Below are positions 48,046 through 58,744 of a stretch of 64,000 nucleotides of DNA, piece by piece. Location: assembly GCF_040958095.1 (NCBI RefSeq), contig NC_091181.1, positions 23,973,160 through 24,037,159 of the forward strand, given 5' to 3'. Position 1 is the first letter of the stretch. Each line of letters starts with the position of its first letter. Both the position numbers and the translations under genes were made by a program. The DNA comes from Procambarus clarkii (Eukaryota > Arthropoda > Malacostraca > Decapoda > Cambaridae). Under the pieces are notes generated by a model, which saw only the letters and a program-made list of their open reading frames with translations, did not search any database and was not told the DNA's origin.

Positions 48046-48480
48046 GGAAAATTATTCAACAACAGTGTCTCTTTCCCTTCCCATCCCCTCCTCCCTTATC
48101 CTCCCCTCCTCCCTTTCCCTCAAACTCCTCCCTTCCCCTTCTCGCCAACTGCCCATCCTTCCCTCTCCTACTTCACTCAACCCACAACCCTCGCCTCTTA
48201 CACCTAGAGATCCGTCCGCCCACAACCCTCCCCGTGCTCTACCTAGAGTCCCCTAACACTACCTAGAGTTCCCTTCACACATCCTCCCTTTGAACTGTTT
48301 CCTCCAGTAGTCCATCCGCTCCTCCCACCATCCACCCGGCTCCACCCTTTGCAATCCGGGCTCCCTAATCATTTTCCCTCCCTTTCTCCGTTCCCCCCCA
48401 CCGCCTGCCTGCTCCGTCGCGTCCCTCCCCCCCCCCCCCTCATTCTCTCTCTCTTCCTTTCCACCTCCTCACCACTCCCT
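48046..48480 (+). repeat. C/T-rich polypyrimidine tract
   Basis: Low-complexity CCCTTCCC, CTCCTCCC and a C run at about 48,427-48,439. The opposite strand is G/A rich and comparable with 7,073-7,515. Open frames here are compositional. Confidence 0.8.
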
Positions 48481-48982
48481 CGCATATTTTGAAATAACAA
48501 ACACTTGCCCATTTTACTTATCTCTTTCATATTGCTTAATTTTTTTTATATTTATCTATGTCTCTTCCAAGAGACTTGGTTCCATGAGATGAAGCCTCGT
48601 GGAACAATGTTCTCTTGCTTATAGTGCAACATTGTGTTATAAGACTTGACCTACTTGAGGAGGTTGGTAGTATTAGGTGGTGAATCAGGAGATAGGATAC
48701 CACTTGATAAGCAGATGATAGAGTTCTGATGGTGTTGGAGTGCAACCTGACTGAAATAGTATAGAGTGTAGGATTCATTATTATTATTATTATGTGTGTA
48801 TGTTTTGTGTTTGTGCTTTGTCCAGTAAATGTATTCAAATTTGCTGGTGTTTGCCCTTGTCCTAGTGAGGCTTCCCAGGAAGTAGTAAAGAAGGAGAGAG
48901 AGAGAGAAAGAACCAAGAACCACTGCTGTTTACAGGGCAGGACGGAATACTAATAAGTCAAAGGGGATTGAGGAGATCATAT
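48481..48982. other. possible LTR-side sequence of a retroelement
   Basis: It lies directly upstream of the leader-like repeat at 48,983. It contains an (ATT)n run at about 48,776-48,795 and a (GA)n run at about 48,895. Its position suggests a decayed LTR end, but no second copy is present in this window to prove it. Confidence 0.3.
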
Positions 48983-49145
48983 CACATAAGGAGAGAGTGG
49001 GGAGTAACAGCGGCTCGAGTGGGTGTGTGCACGTGACAGAGAGGCTAAGTATTGGAGCCGCATCTCCTAAACGTGTGACGTTGAGCCCCTCTCCAAGAGC
49101 CAGAAGCGCCCAGGGTGATCTCCTGGTAAAGTATAAGCACTCTAC
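48983..49145 (+). repeat. retroelement leader-like dispersed repeat, copy 2
   Basis: Matches 1,412-1,570 (AAGGAGAGAGTGGGGAGTAA, CAGCGGCTCGAGTGGG, GGGTGATCTCCTGG) in the same order. At copy 1 it precedes a gag gene; here it precedes a 24-bp minisatellite instead. Confidence 0.65.
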
Positions 49146-49207
49146 CGAGTTTTGAGTTGGGTTGTCCATAAAGAAGTATCAACGACAACACCCAACCCAC
49201 AATATAA

Positions 49208-50795
49208 TATGACTTACCCGCGTAAGGCAGTACTTACTGACCAACGTGAGGCAGTACTTACTGACCTACCTGAGGCAGTACTTACTGTCCCACGTGAGGC
49301 AGTACTTACTAACTCACGTGAGGCAGTACTTACTGACCCTCGTGAGGTAGTGCCTACTGACCCACATGAGGAAGTACTTACTAACCCACGTGAAGCTGTA
49401 CTTCCACGTCCACGTGAGGCATTGCCTACTGACCCACGTGAGGCAGTGCCTGCTGACCCACGTGAGGCAGTGCCTGCTGACCCACGTAAGGCAGTGCCTA
49501 CTGACCCAGGTGAGGTAGTGCCTACTGACCCACGTGAGGCAGTGTCTACTGACCCACGTGAAGTAGTGCCTACTGACCCACGTGAAGCAGTTCCTACTGG
49601 CCGACATGAGGCAGTGCCTCCTGACCTACGTGACGCAATTCCTACTGACCTAAGTAAGGCCGTACTTACTGAACCACGAGAGGAAATACTTACTGATCTA
49701 CGTGAGGTTGAACCTACTGACACACGTAGGGCAGTGCACACTGAACCACGTGAGCCAGTGCCTACTGTTCCATGTGAGGCAGTACTTATTGACCCCCGAG
49801 ATGCAGTACTTACTGACCCACGTGAGGCAGTGTCTACTGACCCACGTGAGACAGTGCCTACTGACCCACGTGAAGCAGTGCCTACTGACCCCACTGAGGC
49901 AGTACTTACTAACCCACGTGAGGTAGTTCTTACTGACCTACAAGAGGCAGTGCCGGCTGACCCCACATGAGGTAGTGACTACTGACCCACTCGAAGCAGT
50001 ACTTACTGACCCACGTGAGGTAGTGCCTACTGACCCACGTGAGGTAGTGCCTACTGACCCACGTGAGGTAGTGACTACTGACCCACTCGAAGCAGTACTT
50101 ACTGACCCACGTGAGGTAGTGCCTACTGACCCACGTGAGGCAGTACTTACTAATCCACGTGAGGCAATGCCTACTGATCCACGTGAGGCTGTGCCTGCTG
50201 ACCCACGTGAGGCTGTGCCTACTGACCCACGACTTGTAGTGTCTACTGACCCAAGTAATGCAGTGCCTTCCGGCCCACGTGAGGCAGTACTTACTGACCC
50301 ACGTGAGGCAGTGCCTACTGACCAACGTGAGGCAGTGCCTATTGACCCACGTGAGGTAGTTCCTACTGACCCACGTGAAGCAGTACTTACTGACCCACGT
50401 GAGGCAGTGCCTACTGACTCACGTGAGGCAGTACTTACTGACCCTTGTGAAGCAGTACTTACTGACCTACGTGAGGCAGTGCCTACTGTCTCACGTGAGG
50501 CAGTACTTACTGACCCATGTGAAGCAGTACTTACTGACCCACGTGAAGCAGTACTTACTGACCCACGTGAGGTAGTGCCTACTAACCCACGTGAGGCAGG
50601 GCCTACTCTCCCACGTGAGGCAGTGCCTACTGACCCAAATAAAGCAGTGTCTTCCGGCCCATGTGAGGCAGTACTTACTGACCTACGTGTGGCAGTACTT
50701 ACTGACCCACCTGAGGCAGTACTTACTGACCCACTTAAAGCAGCACTTTCTGACCCACTTGAAGCAATACTTACTGACCTGCGTGAGGCATTGAC
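49208..50795 (+). repeat. 24-bp minisatellite with CACGTG in most units
   Basis: About 66 units of 24 bp read ACTGACCCACGTGAGGCAGT plus (G/A)C(C/T)T. Most contain the palindrome CACGTG, an E-box-type site. Alternating forms end in GTGCCT or TACTTA. The period equals 8 codons, so octapeptide frames such as TDPREAVP, LLTHVRQC and, on minus, CLTWVSRH all stay open. A length change near 49,965-49,975 shifts the frame. The array lies in predicted intron 1 of the chitin-binding gene, so it is not counted as coding. Confidence 0.93.
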
Positions 50796-51455
50796 AATTT
50801 ACGAGACAAGTCACAAAGAACAACACACAACAGTCATCAGCCAACACGGGATAACAAATGTTTGTGGGATAACCAAACTGCCGCCATCAGCCGCCTCCCT
50901 CAGGCGCCACACAACACCATCTATGGTGTAGGACTTACAGCATCTTAACTGCGGGAGGGATATTAAGGCCACCATACTAGTGTATGGACCATCCAGTAAG
51001 TACACTCGGGTCTTGGACATAGTTCAGTACTAAAGTAAACTCTCAGTGTGTATACAGTGAGAGTTCACATTGCTCGCGACTCTTAATCATCATTCTAGAC
51101 AAACACTTAAGAAAGAATTCAAATAGTTATTGTTATGTCATGATTTTGATTACTCTTTCACGTGAATTTACACTCCTTATGGTGAGATTTATATTATAAA
51201 TATATCCAGACATTTTAATATAGTTTACTACTTTTTTCTTCTCGTTATTTATATTATTAATGGCAATGTGTGTTTAGTATGTATAAGTTGCAATATAACA
51301 CATCATTATATTCATCGCTCTCCTTGCCTATCTCCCTTTTCCTCAATTCTTATCCCCTACTTTCTCTCATCATTTCTTTCTTCTCTTCTCCACTCATTTC
51401 TTCCCCTTCCTCCACTTCCCCTCTCATTATCTCTCATCATCTCTGCTTCTATAAC
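50796..51455. other. unassigned intron 1 DNA
   Basis: No exon or element is recognised. It contains AT-rich stretches and a pyrimidine-rich run at about 51,310-51,440 (CTTCCTCC, TCTCTCATC). Confidence 0.4.
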
Positions 51456-51830
51456 AAGGGGGAATATTAATAGGTTGCTAAATATATCAACCATAAGAAG
51501 TAAACAAAGCAGTGGATAAAAATTGGATACGTTTACATGCAGGAAAAAATTAGTAAATACTGGTATAAGAAATAAAGCTATTACAGTATGGAATAGCTTA
51601 CCTGGTGCTACATAGTTGCTACTTTGTTACCGGGTAACTTAATTGATGTGAGATTCCTTGGTTGTTTCAAGAGTAGATTAGACATATGTGAGTGTGATTG
51701 GTTGGGTACACATATAGGAGTTGCCTCGTAAAGACCACAACGTCTTCTACAGTCTTCTGCACTCCTACAGTCTCTTGTCTTATCTTTTGCTCTTTTAATT
51801 GTCTATTGTGTTTTAATTGTCTATCATTTT
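51456..51830 (+). mobile_element. LINE 3' end fragment
   Basis: Decayed reading includes NTGIRNKAITVWNSLPGAT (about 51,550-51,612), then a short C-terminus near DYVSVIGWVHI-like codons and a 3' tail with TCCTACAGTCTCTTGTCTTA. The WN(S/K)LP block is typical of the C-terminus of CR1/Jockey-group LINEs. Frameshifts are present. Confidence 0.6.
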
Positions 51831-52000
51831 CAAATATGAAAGTTCTTTCTATAAGTTTATTGACTTTATAGAGTCCGTTGAGGCAAGATATAATTGTATC
51901 CCTATTTGAGACATGTCTTCTCTGGGTCTTGTTTGTTTACTAGTTTCCTAACCCAAACGTCCCCAGCCTCACCCTTCCACCCTATCCATACTCGTGACAG

Positions 52001-52118
52001 GTGTGGAGAAGCGAGCAGGTGTGTGCGCCAGACTGCTCAGGTGTGGACTCCATGATCAGAGTGAGAGACCCCACCGACTGCACCCGGTACTACGTCTGCC
52101 TCGACGCCTCTAACAATG
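52001..52118 (+). CDS. exon 2: chitin-binding (CBM14) domain 1, first half
   Basis: Preceded by a pyrimidine-rich acceptor ending CTCGTGACAG and ended by AACAATG|GTAACT. The 39 codons plus one base read VWRSEQVCAPDC, then VRDPTDCTRYYVC, which is the first half of a peritrophin-A/CBM14 domain. It ends in phase 1; exon 3 supplies GG to complete a glycine codon. Joined, domain 1 shows C-X14-C-X5-C-X17-C-X14-C, within the family pattern, which strongly supports this splice. The exon is far too short for an ORF search to show it. Confidence 0.8.
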
Positions 52119-52230
52119 GTAACTGCGGTCCACATATCACTCACAAAATCTGAGCCTCACATGGTGGCTGTTGCAGCTTAGTTTCCACTTATGAACCAGT
52201 TTATGAGCCCCGAAGCATACGAGGTTTTCT

Positions 52231-53068
52231 GTAACAATTATCCAGCCCGTCTTCCAAACAAAGACCTAAAAGTGATTCCATGCACCCACTACAACCCGTC
52301 CTCGACTCAAGTCCATTACACCCAGCGGTCGACCCCACAGACGCATTCATAAATTTTTACATACTGTTCATTCAAAACGGGAATTTTCTCAAATATAAAT
52401 TAATATTATAATATATTAGCATATTGTGAATATTTAAGCATAGGTTAGGTTAGGTGTTTAGGTTTTGTTGGCGATTATTTGTATTTGTAGTACATGGGGT
52501 GAAGCATTTATAGCGTTGCGATTCGAACAAAATTCGTCAGTGAAGCACTTGTTCCGGAAGTGTTCGGACGTCAACAGTTGTGAGTCAGCCCGTCCTCCAA
52601 ACAAAGATCCAAAAGTGATTCCATGCACCCGCCAAACCCCCTGTTTATGAATGAAAAGCGGTTTACACACGACTCACAACTGCTGACGTCCGAACATATC
52701 CGGAACAAGTGCTTCACTGACGAATTTTGTTCGAATCACAACGCTGTAAATGCTTCACCCACGTACTACAAATACAAATAATCGCCAACAGAACCTAAAC
52801 ACCTAACCTAACCTATGCCTATATATGCACAATATGCTAATATATTTTAATATTAATTTATATTTGAGAAAATTCCTGTTTTGAATGAACAGCATGTAAA
52901 AATATATGAATGCGTCTGTGTGGTCGACCGCTGGATGTAATGGACTTGAGTCGAGGACGGGTTGTGTGAGTAGTGTGTAAACCATTTTTCATTCATAAAC
53001 AGGGGGTTTGGCTGGTGTATGGAATGGACTTTGTGAACTTGTTTAGAGAACGGCTGGAATAATTACCT
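52231..53068. repeat. ~0.83-kb inverted repeat in intron 2
   Basis: The left arm (about 52,231-52,586) and right arm (about 52,671-53,068) are reverse complements at roughly 90% identity by eye, with an 84-bp loop at 52,587-52,670. The right arm is about 40 bp longer because part of the left arm's outer sequence differs. Landmarks are GGCGATTATTTGTATTTGTA with its complement TACAAATACAAATAATCGCC, and GTCGACC near both ends. Telomere-like AGGTTAGGTTAGG and its complement sit in the arms. A segment with AAACAAAGA and AAAAGTGATTCCATGCACCC near the left end is duplicated in the loop. This is a fold-back element or an inverted duplication. Confidence 0.88.
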
Positions 53069-53717
53069 TGAGTCGAAAACGATCTCGAAGTGTTTCTCAG
53101 CTCGTCAACTGTTTAGTAAATATAGACTAGGCCGCCATGATCGAGGAAAGATATAGAGATTTCTTAAGTGGACACGTAAATACTTAATGAGTCTGAGCTT
53201 GTTTTGATAGTTTTAGTGAGTATTCTTTCCTGCTTTAAGCTTATTTTTATATTGTTTAGGTGTGTATTCCACTGAAAATTGTGAGTTCTTTGATGCGACA
53301 AAAATATTTCATAAATGGGGTGTTTTCTACTAAAAAGATTATAATGATTTTACTGATTTCTTCCGATAACTTAGTCTTTGGGTTGCTCTTCGTTAATCAA
53401 TAAAGAAGAGCATTAAACAATTAATTTCACAAAAAGAAATAGATTGAAATATTTTGGGTTGCTTTAAAATAAAAAACTTATCTTTTTGATGGAAAAAAAT
53501 TATTTTAAGCCGAATAAGGTTATTTTTTACGCTTATTTTCAGTAGTGGAGTTCATTCAGAGGTTCAGGCATGAGTTGATAAAGCTGGGTTTGGTGGAGTT
53601 GTTGATTCATCCAGGAAACCAGGCTATTGCAATACCCGCCTTGCATCTTGCAACGTCGAATTCAATCCTTGATAATCGTATCAGACAAAATGCCTATGAA
53701 ATATGAATCTATTCCAG
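53069..53717. other. intron 2, distal part
   Basis: AT-rich. No repeat or RNA is recognised. The intron ends CTATTCCAG at 53,717, an acceptor with a weak pyrimidine tract. Confidence 0.5.
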
Positions 53718-54244
53718 GGGAAATGATTGCGTCTATTGACTCGGTGTCATGTCCCGACGATTACTACTTCAATGAGAGCCACACCGTGCCCCGCTGTGAC
53801 CCGCTGACCACACTCCCTGACCCCTGCCGGTCAACGTGTGACCCCTGTGTACCGCATTGTCTCGCCCCCGGCAAGGTCACGCCCCACCCCACCAACTGCT
53901 CTCTCTACTACGTGTGCCTGGATGACAATCTTCTCCTCGACGCCCACTGTCCACCGGAGACGCGCTTCTTCGACTACCGATCCGGTGTGTGCACCGACGA
54001 CAATAGTGTCTGCTACTCCTACTGCGACCTGTGTGTTCCTCACTGCACCACCCCGGGTGAGCGCGTGCCAGATCCCTACGACTGTACCAAATTCCATCTG
54101 TGTGTTGTGGGCGGGATGGTGAGTTACATGTGCCCGCATCACCGGGTGTTCAACAGTGACACGCAGCTTTGTGAAGACAACATTGAGTGCATCTCTCCCT
54201 GCACGAATTTGTCTCCAGAAATGTCAACGGGTGATGAATGGTGA
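53718..54244 (+). CDS. exon 3: secreted peritrophin-like chitin-binding protein
   Basis: After the split glycine codon the exon encodes 174 residues and a TGA at 54,242-54,244. It finishes CBM14 domain 1 (CPDDYYFNESHTVPRC) and holds two full domains. Domain 2 has C-X12-C-X5-C-X10-C-X13-C (HC, then TNCSLYYVC, then HCPPETRFFDYRSGVC). Domain 3 has C-X12-C-X5-C-X9-C-X12-C (HC, then YDCTKFHLC, then MCPHHRVFNSDTQLC). Both carry CVPHC at their start and the aromatic residues typical of chitin contact. With exons 1 and 2 the product is about 226 residues, secreted, with no membrane segment. It probably binds chitin in cuticle or peritrophic matrix. The stop may instead be intronic read-through if the gene continues; no poly(A) signal is evident just downstream. 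Confidence 0.85.
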
Positions 54245-54431
54245 CAAACTGAGCATCGCAGTAGTGGATGTCATCTGCAAGATGGCCCGGGTGGAAGGTT
54301 CCTTCCTCTCCCACGTCTTTCAGGACTTCACTATTAATGTTTCTCTTGCTAGCATTACTTGTACTTCCACACAGAGTACCACTAAAACTACTACCGGTAG
54401 TACAGAGCATTATTTTAGTGTTTCAGTAAAA

Positions 54432-55369
<938 letters not shown>

Positions 55370-55767
55370 CAGAGAGATACCAGAGAACCAGGAATGAGTA
55401 CGTCAGGGTGAGAAGAGAAGCAGAGAAAAGTTTTGAATATGATATAGCAAACAAAGCCAAGACCGAACCAAAGCTACTCCACAGTCACATCAGAAGGAAA
55501 ACAACAGTGAAAGAACAGGTATTGAAACTTAGAACAGGCGAGGACAGGTATACAGAGAATGACAAAGAGGTGTGTGTAGAACTCAACAAGAGGTTCCAGG
55601 AGGTCTTCACAATAGAACAAAGTGAGGTCACTGTGCTAGGAGAAAGGAAGGTAAACCAGGCGGCCTTGGAAGAGTTCGAAATTACGAGAGAGGAGGTCAA
55701 GAGACACCTGCTGGATCAGGAAGTTAGAAAGGCTGTTGTCCAGACGGGATCTCACCATGGGTTACCT
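55370..55767 (+). pseudogene. LINE B, pre-RT part (before nested insertion)
   Basis: The frame holds RTRNEYVRVRREAEKSFEYD, LLHSHIRRKTTVKEQVLKL and ELNKRFQEVFT, the linker between endonuclease and RT in this LINE family. It begins immediately after LINE A's CA tail. A one-base loss near 55,740 puts the RT opening out of frame just before the inserted element. Confidence 0.8.
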
Positions 55768-56212
55768 TACCTTGAGGTTACCTTGAGGTGCTTCCGGGGC
55801 TTAGTGTCCCCGCGGCCCGGTCGTCGACCAGTCCTCTTGGTTGCTGGACTGATCAACCTGGCTGTTAGACGCGGCTGCTCGCAGCCTGACGTATGAGTCA
55901 CAGCCTGGTTGATCAGGTATCCTTTGGAGGTGCTTATCCAGTTCTCTCTTGAACACTGTGAGGGGTCGGCCATTTATGCCCCTTATGTGTAGTGGAAGCG
56001 TGTTGAACAGTATCGGGCCCTCTAATGTTGATAGAGTTCTCTCTCAGAGTACCTGTTGCACCTCTGCTTTTCAACGGGGATATTCTGCACATCCTGCCAT
56101 GTCTTCTGGTCTCATGTGATGTTATTTCTGTGTGCAGGTTTGGGACCAGCCCCTCAATTATTTTCCACGTGTAAATTATTATGTATCTCTCCCGCCTACG
56201 CTCAAGGGGTAC
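55768..56212 (-). mobile_element. different LINE 3' end nested in LINE B
   Basis: On the minus strand the frame reads LERRRERYIIIYTWKIIEGL, SHETRRHGRMCRI, LRENSINIRGPDTVQHAS and then the C-terminus. The 3' untranslated end is GACCGGGCCGCGGGGACACT, then AAGCCCC, then ACCTCAAGGTAACCTCAAGG. That 3' end matches the 3' tail of both SINEs in this window. The insertion interrupts the RT of LINE B exactly between the TGG and GTA codons of a conserved PWVLKE block; at most 3-5 bp of target duplication (GGGT) is visible. It is 5'-truncated. Confidence 0.85.
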
Positions 56213-57447
56213 TGAAAGAGTGTGCAGAGGCACTTTGCTTGCCACTCTCCATAGTGTATAGTAAGTCACTGGAGATGGGAGACCTACCAGAAATATGGAA
56301 GATGGCGAATGTGGTCAAAATATACAAAAAGGGCGACAGGCACGAGGCACTGAACTACAGGCCAGTGTCCTTGACTTGTATACCATGCAAGGTGATGGAG
56401 AAGATCGTGAGAAAAAAACCTGGTAACACATCTGGAGAGAAGGGACTTCGTGACAAATTGCCAACATGGGTTCAGGGAGGGTAAATCTTGCCTGACTGGC
56501 TTAATAGAATTCTACGACCAAGTGGCAAAGATTAAGCAAGAAAGAGAGGGCTGGGCGGACTGCATTTTCTTGGATTGTCGGAAAGCCTTTGACACAGTAC
56601 CGCATAAGTGGCTGGTACATAAGCTGGAGAGACAGGCAGGTGTAGTTGGTAAGGTGCTCCAGTGGATAAGGGAGTACCTAAGCAATAGGAAGCAGAGAGT
56701 TACGGTGAGGGGATTGAGACCTCTGATTGGCGTGAAGTCACCAGTGGAATCCCACAGGGCTTTGTACTCGGTCCTATCTTGTTTCTGATATATGTAAATG
56801 ATCTCCCGGAGGGTATCGATTCATTTCACTTAATGTTTGCGGACGATGCCAAAATTATGAGAAGGATTAAGACAGAAGAGGACTGTTTGAGGCTTCAAGA
56901 AGACCTAGACAAGCTGAAGGAATGGTCGAACAAATGGTTGTTAGAGTTTAACCCAACAAAATGTAATGTAATGAAGATAGGTGAAGGGAGCAGGAGACTA
57001 GATACAAGGTATCATCTGGGAGAGAAAATTCTTCAGGAGTCACAGAAAGAAAAAGAATTGGGGGTTGATATCACGCCAGACCTGTCTCCTGCAGCACATA
57101 TCAAGAGGATAACATCAGCGGCATATTCCAGGCTGGCCAACATACGAACGGCATTCAGAAACTTGTGTAAAGAATCATTCATAACTTTGTATACCACATA
57201 TGCCAGGCCAATCCTGGAGTAGGCAGCCCCAGCATGGAGTCCATATCTAGTGAAGGATAAGACTAAACAGGAAAAGGTTCAAAGGTTTGCCACCAGACTA
57301 GTACCCGAGCTGAGAGGTATGAGCTACGAGGAGAGACTACGAGAATTAAACCTCACTTCGCTGGAAGACAGAAGAGTTAGGGGGGACATGATCACCACAT
57401 TCAAGATTCTCAAGGGAATTGATAGGGTAGATAAAGACAGGCTAAGG
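56213..57447 (+). pseudogene. LINE B reverse transcriptase remnant
   Basis: It continues LINE B: VLKECAEALCLPLSIVYSKS, KKGDRHEALNYRPVSLTCIP, then after a frameshift near 56,420-56,460 QHGFREGKSCLTGLIEFYD and DCRKAFDTVPHKWL, another frameshift near 56,760, then the catalytic FADD at about 56,837-56,848 (LMFADDAKI), LGVDITPDLSPAAHIKRI, a TAG inside the PILE-AAPAW block at about 57,221, and ELNLTSLEDRRVRGDMITTF. The order is that of non-LTR retrotransposon RT (CR1/Jockey group; exact clade not resolved). It stops near 57,447 where a Gypsy fragment begins. Frameshifts and a stop make it dead. Confidence 0.9.
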
Positions 57448-57453
57448 TTTTAA

Positions 57454-57749
57454 AGGCAGGTTTTCTCTTGAGCCTCAAGCCTAGCATATTCTAACTGTGC
57501 TTCCATCTCAAGACGCCTTATGGCTAACTGCTCACTTGTCCCTTCACTTACTTCATCCAGGACCTCTTCCCCTAGTTGACCATCTTCCACTAGATAAGTC
57601 ACTAACACTCTCACTATCTGAGCTTTAACCGTCTTATTACTGGCTGCTAACTTTAGTTTATTTGCCATACTGATCAAGGCAGACTTTGTCAGGCTCTTTA
57701 TCACTTAAAAGTTTGGTTCAGCCAACAATGACTCTACTTGAATCTCCAT
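57454..57749 (-). pseudogene. Gypsy-type gag N-terminus
   Basis: Read on minus from the ATG at 57,749: MEIQVESLLAEPNF, an in-frame TAA at about 57,706, then IKSLTKSALISMANKLKLA, VRVLVTYLVEDGQLGEE and LAIRRLEMEAQLEYARLEAQ. This resembles the N-terminal SAP-like and coiled-coil part of SCAN-type Gypsy Gag. It is cut off at the LINE B junction. Confidence 0.65.
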
Positions 57750-58082
57750 GGTTAACACTTGGCACTTTACTTATTAATAAGCAATGTTAATATAGAACAA
57801 CACTGAGCACTTCACTTTTCTGGAAATAATATTATAATAATTGACACGACACTGAAAATTGCTTGGCCCACTGCGCAAGCGAAAAATATAATGACTTACC
57901 TCAAAATCGTGAAAGCGTGTATACTGGCTGTGTATGGTGAAACACAGGATAATAATCAGTCACGGAAATAACTAGCAAATTTTTTCCTAGGACACACTAT
58001 TCCCTAGGAAGGCAAAGTTAGATTAGCAAGGTTTTTTATAATGTGGGAAATCTCCCGGTTATAGGTTTTCATGTGGGAAATC
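57750..58082 (-). other. leader of the minus-strand Gypsy fragment
   Basis: Untranslated DNA between primer site and gag ATG. A 16-bp phrase GTGGGAAATCTCCCGG occurs twice, about 31 bp apart (58,043 and 58,074 on +). Confidence 0.5.
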
Positions 58083-58100
58083 TCCCGGACAAGGCCCCCA
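58083..58100 (-). other. primer-binding site, tRNA-Pro-like
   Basis: On minus TGGGGGCCTTGTCCGGGA lies six bases inside a candidate LTR end (...AGTAACA). It resembles the proline-tRNA primer site recalled as TGGGGGCTCGTCCGGGA, with one extra base and one change. Confidence 0.5.
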
Positions 58101-58106
58101 ATATTT

Positions 58107-58700
58107 TGTTACTGCTCGTTCATACAGCTCGTAGAGTTAAGGGACAATGATAAGCATAGTCTAGGGTTAGTCACTGTCTTTAGTACACTCTACCAGAGTG
58201 CCCCGTGAGTCAGTACAAAACAAAAAGAAAATACAATACTAGGATACAGAAACATGCACATAAAAATCTATATATAATATAAATTCAAGAGTATTCATAA
58301 ATGTATCCCAACAAAATCAGATGGCAAATCAACACAATGAAAAATATACATTCTCTCCAGATAATAAATTTACTACAACGAAACTAGATTAAGCGTTAAC
58401 ATGCTTATCAGACATGATGTTCCCCCACTGAGTGTCTCCGGCAAACTGAGGTTTCCCCCGACTCTCTACCCACAGCTCCCTGCTCCGCCTCCATCCAGAA
58501 CAAGGGATGGTAAACAAGTACTTTTACTTTAAATCAACAAATGAGAAAATAATCGTTCTCACATGGATATGAATAAAAGCTAAAATGTAACTGCAATATG
58601 TAAATAATATAAGTTACAATACCACATGCTTAATAAAAGGAAAATAATAATAATATGAATATTAAAAGGTGACATCTAGCAACTGCCACAAATGTTCACG
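58107..58700 (-). repeat. putative LTR of the minus-strand Gypsy fragment
   Basis: On + it begins TGTTACTGCTCGTTCATAC next to the primer site. The other boundary is not defined because no second copy lies in this window; the stretch runs up to the next LINE fragment. No other feature is seen in it. Confidence 0.4.
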
Positions 58701-58744
58701 TACAATTATTTGGTCCAAACTGACTAGATTAATACAGGTAAAAA

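Noticed and set aside
49152-50931. DPREAV-repeat open frames of 272 and 318 codons
   Set aside because: The unit is 24 bp and several frames on both strands are open. The two frames are separated by a length change. The array lies in a predicted intron next to a retroelement leader. I keep it as a minisatellite, although a transcribed repeat protein cannot be excluded by reading alone.
54324-54396. possible fourth exon with a Thr-rich linker (TSTQSTTKTTT)
   Set aside because: It follows a good TTTCAG acceptor and resembles mucin-like linkers in peritrophin genes, but no donor at the end of exon 3 gives a matching phase, and an in-frame TGA follows exon 3 directly.
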